15,531 nucleotides of DNA. It comes from Bacillota bacterium (GTDB lineage Bacteria > Bacillota > Clostridia > Acetivibrionales > DSM-1351). The stretch spans positions 1-15,531 of the forward strand of contig JAEYNI010000198.1 of assembly GCA_023412635.1 (NCBI GenBank), written 5' to 3'. Below are positions 14,036 through 15,531 of the stretch, piece by piece. Each line of letters begins with the position of its first letter. Positions within the stretch are counted from its first letter, which is position 1. The notes beneath the pieces were generated by a model. The model had not been told where the DNA came from, made no database searches, and worked only from the letters and a program-made list of their open reading frames with translations. The position numbers and the translations under genes were made by a program.

Positions 14036-14419
14036 ATGGTTCATAGAAATTCTATTGAAAATAGAGAAAAGGATATAAAAAAAGGGAGAAGTCTGCAAAA
14101 AGTAAAGGATTCCGGTAAAGATATAACAACGCACAAAAATAAGATCGCAAAAAAAATCGGTATTAAGGAAAAGGTGACAGAAATTCTGGAACTGCCGAAA
14201 GAGATAGTTTTAAATATGCCCAAGCTTACTATGCTGGGGAACGGGGATCTTATTGTTGAAAATTATAAAGGAATTTTGGAATACGATGAAGGCGTTATAA
14301 GACTTAATACCACTTCGGGAATTATTAAGGTTAAAGGTACAAACATTTATATAAAGGAAATCACCCTGGAAAGCATAATGATTTTCGGTGACATCCAATC
14401 ACTGGAATTCATGAAATAA
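14036..14419 (+). CDS. yqfC: Sporulation protein YqfC
   Basis: The 127-residue protein ends in a YabP/YqfC domain (about 48-127): ELPKEIVLNMPKLTMLGNGD, VENYKGILEYDEGVIRLNT and GIIKVKGTNIYIKEITLESI. In spore formers it is a conserved small protein expressed in the mother cell and encoded just before yqfD. The first 45 residues are a strongly basic, lysine-rich extension that I do not see as part of the domain; family members are usually nearer 95 residues, so either the true start is later or this copy is longer. AGAGGG lies five bases before the chosen ATG, which favours the long form. Confidence 0.92.
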   Translation: MVHRNSIENREKDIKKGRSLQKVKDSGKDITTHKNKIAKKIGIKEKVTEILELPKEIVLNMPKLTMLGNGDLIVENYKGILEYDEGVIRLNTTSGIIKVKGTNIYIKEITLESIMIFGDIQSLEFMK

Positions 14420-14474
14420 AGTATGCCGGAAAAAAGCGCGCCTTAGTACGTTTGACACGCAGATAGGAGATATA

Positions 14475-15531
14475 ATGATAATTTGGAGATTATGGAATTA
14501 TATTATCGGATATGTTATTATTAATGTAGAGGGATATTTTTTGGAGAAGTTTATTAACATATGTACCCACAGGAATATCAGGTTATGGAATGTCAAATGG
14601 CAAAAAAACAACAGGGTAACCATGAAGCTCAGTATTGGCGACTTTAAACAGATAAGGCCTGTTGTTAAAAAGACCAGATGCAGGGTACATATAATAAAAC
14701 GAAAGGGTATTCCGTTTATTTTGAACAGATACAAGAGCCGTAAGGCTTTTGTCATGGGTTCTGTAATCTGTATAATTGCTTTTTTTTTGATATCCTCCTT
14801 TATATGGGATATAACAATTTCCGGAAACAATAACGTTTCAACAGAATTCATTCTGGAGCGGTTAAAGGAGAACGGAGTAGAACCGGGAGCATTAAAATAC
14901 GGAATTAATACAGATGATATTGTTGAAAATATGATGCTCCAGATAAACGATCTGGCCAGAATGAGTTTATCGCTGAAGGGGACCAGGATCTATGTTAATG
15001 TTACCGAAAGAACAAAACCACCTGCATTGATAAATAAAAATATACCATGTGATATCATAGCATCAAGAGATGGGGTTATTTATTCAATAGTCGCCAAGGA
15101 GGGACTTGAGACAGTTAAGATTGGAGATACTGTTACAAAGGGGCAGCTTTTAATTACCGGAAAGATAGACAATGTGAAAAATCCTGAACTTCCGCCTTTG
15201 ATGGTGCATTCCATTGGAAGCGTCAAGGCCAGAACCTGGTATGAAGGAACTGCCAAAATAGACCAAAACCTTGTGACGGCAAAAAGGACGGGGCTAAAAA
15301 AGGATCAGTATTCTCTTGTTCTCTTTACAAAAAAAATTAAATTATTTCATGGAAAAGTTCCATATGATAATTCTGAACATATCCAGGTGAACAAGAAGCT
15401 TTCCCTTGGAGCAAATTTCGCGTTACCTTTTGAATTGGTCATTGATCAGTATTATGAATATGAATTAGAGCAAAATAAAATTGATATGGCAACTGCAAAA
15501 AAAATTGCTTCGGATAAAGCAGTTGAATTGG
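14475..15531 (+). CDS. yqfD: Sporulation protein YqfD (partial, 3' end outside the window)
   Basis: An open frame begins at ATG 14475 (AGGAGA upstream) and runs without a stop to the end of the window, giving 352 codons of a family usually near 400. The N-terminus MIIWRLWNYIIGYVIINVEG and the later THRNIRLWNVKW are YqfD hallmarks. A single membrane helix (about 94-112) is followed by the block SGNNNVSTEFILERLKENGV, which resembles a POTRA/FtsQ-like fold, and then RDGVIYSIVAKEG and VTKGQLLITG. YqfD is a mother-cell membrane protein with effects on engulfment-stage sporulation. With yqfC it forms the expected pair, here led by pdaA; downstream one would expect phoH and ybeY. Confidence 0.92.
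   Translation, partial: MIIWRLWNYIIGYVIINVEGYFLEKFINICTHRNIRLWNVKWQKNNRVTMKLSIGDFKQIRPVVKKTRCRVHIIKRKGIPFILNRYKSRKAFVMGSVICIIAFFLISSFIWDITISGNNNVSTEFILERLKENGVEPGALKYGINTDDIVENMMLQINDLARMSLSLKGTRIYVNVTERTKPPALINKNIPCDIIASRDGVIYSIVAKEGLETVKIGDTVTKGQLLITGKIDNVKNPELPPLMVHSIGSVKARTWYEGTAKIDQNLVTAKRTGLKKDQYSLVLFTKKIKLFHGKVPYDNSEHIQVNKKLSLGANFALPFELVIDQYYEYELEQNKIDMATAKKIASDKAVEL

Overview
The window looks like chromosomal DNA of an anaerobic, endospore-forming clostridium. The DNA is AT-rich with strong GGAGG-type ribosome binding sites, and it carries a GerA-type germinant receptor operon, the cortex enzymes CwlD and PdaA, and the sporulation pair YqfC/YqfD. Protein flavour suggests the Ruminiclostridium (Clostridium cellulolyticum-like) group, but that is an impression and was not tested.

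Layout. 1-152: the tail of dapB (lysine/DAP pathway). 187-1428 (-): a membrane-anchored S11-family D,D-carboxypeptidase homologue in which all three active-site motifs are altered. 1674-5950 (+): a germinant receptor operon in A-B-C order, closed by a small two-helix membrane protein that may be a fourth (D-type) subunit, then a strong terminator at 6007. 6219-8538 (+): three accessory genes, for a DinB-like protein, a DUF2971 protein and a short-chain dehydrogenase. 8581-8742: the start of a lipoprotein gene broken by a TGA codon in its lipobox. 8799-9545 (-): cwlD. 9766-10672 (+): a weak orphan ORF and a PH-like/SHOCT protein with a clear sigma-A promoter. 10750-11260: a non-coding stretch with the tRNA-Trp gene, a rod-like structured segment on one side and a GC-rich palindrome on the other. 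11490-12909 (+): two tandem DUF881 paralogues with their own promoter and terminator. 13079 to the end (+): pdaA, yqfC and the first 352 codons of yqfD.

How the genes fit together. CwlD removes peptide side chains from muramic acid and PdaA deacetylates and cyclises it. Together they make the muramic-delta-lactam of spore cortex, which is the substrate of germination lytic enzymes. The receptor operon senses germinants, and YqfC/YqfD act in the mother cell during engulfment. The window is therefore a loose spore morphogenesis and germination neighbourhood interrupted by accessory genes. I found no CRISPR array, no insertion sequence and no recognisable prophage or defence island. The best leads are the apparently inactivated carboxypeptidase homologue, the small fourth gene of the receptor operon, and the unexplained structured DNA around tRNA-Trp.
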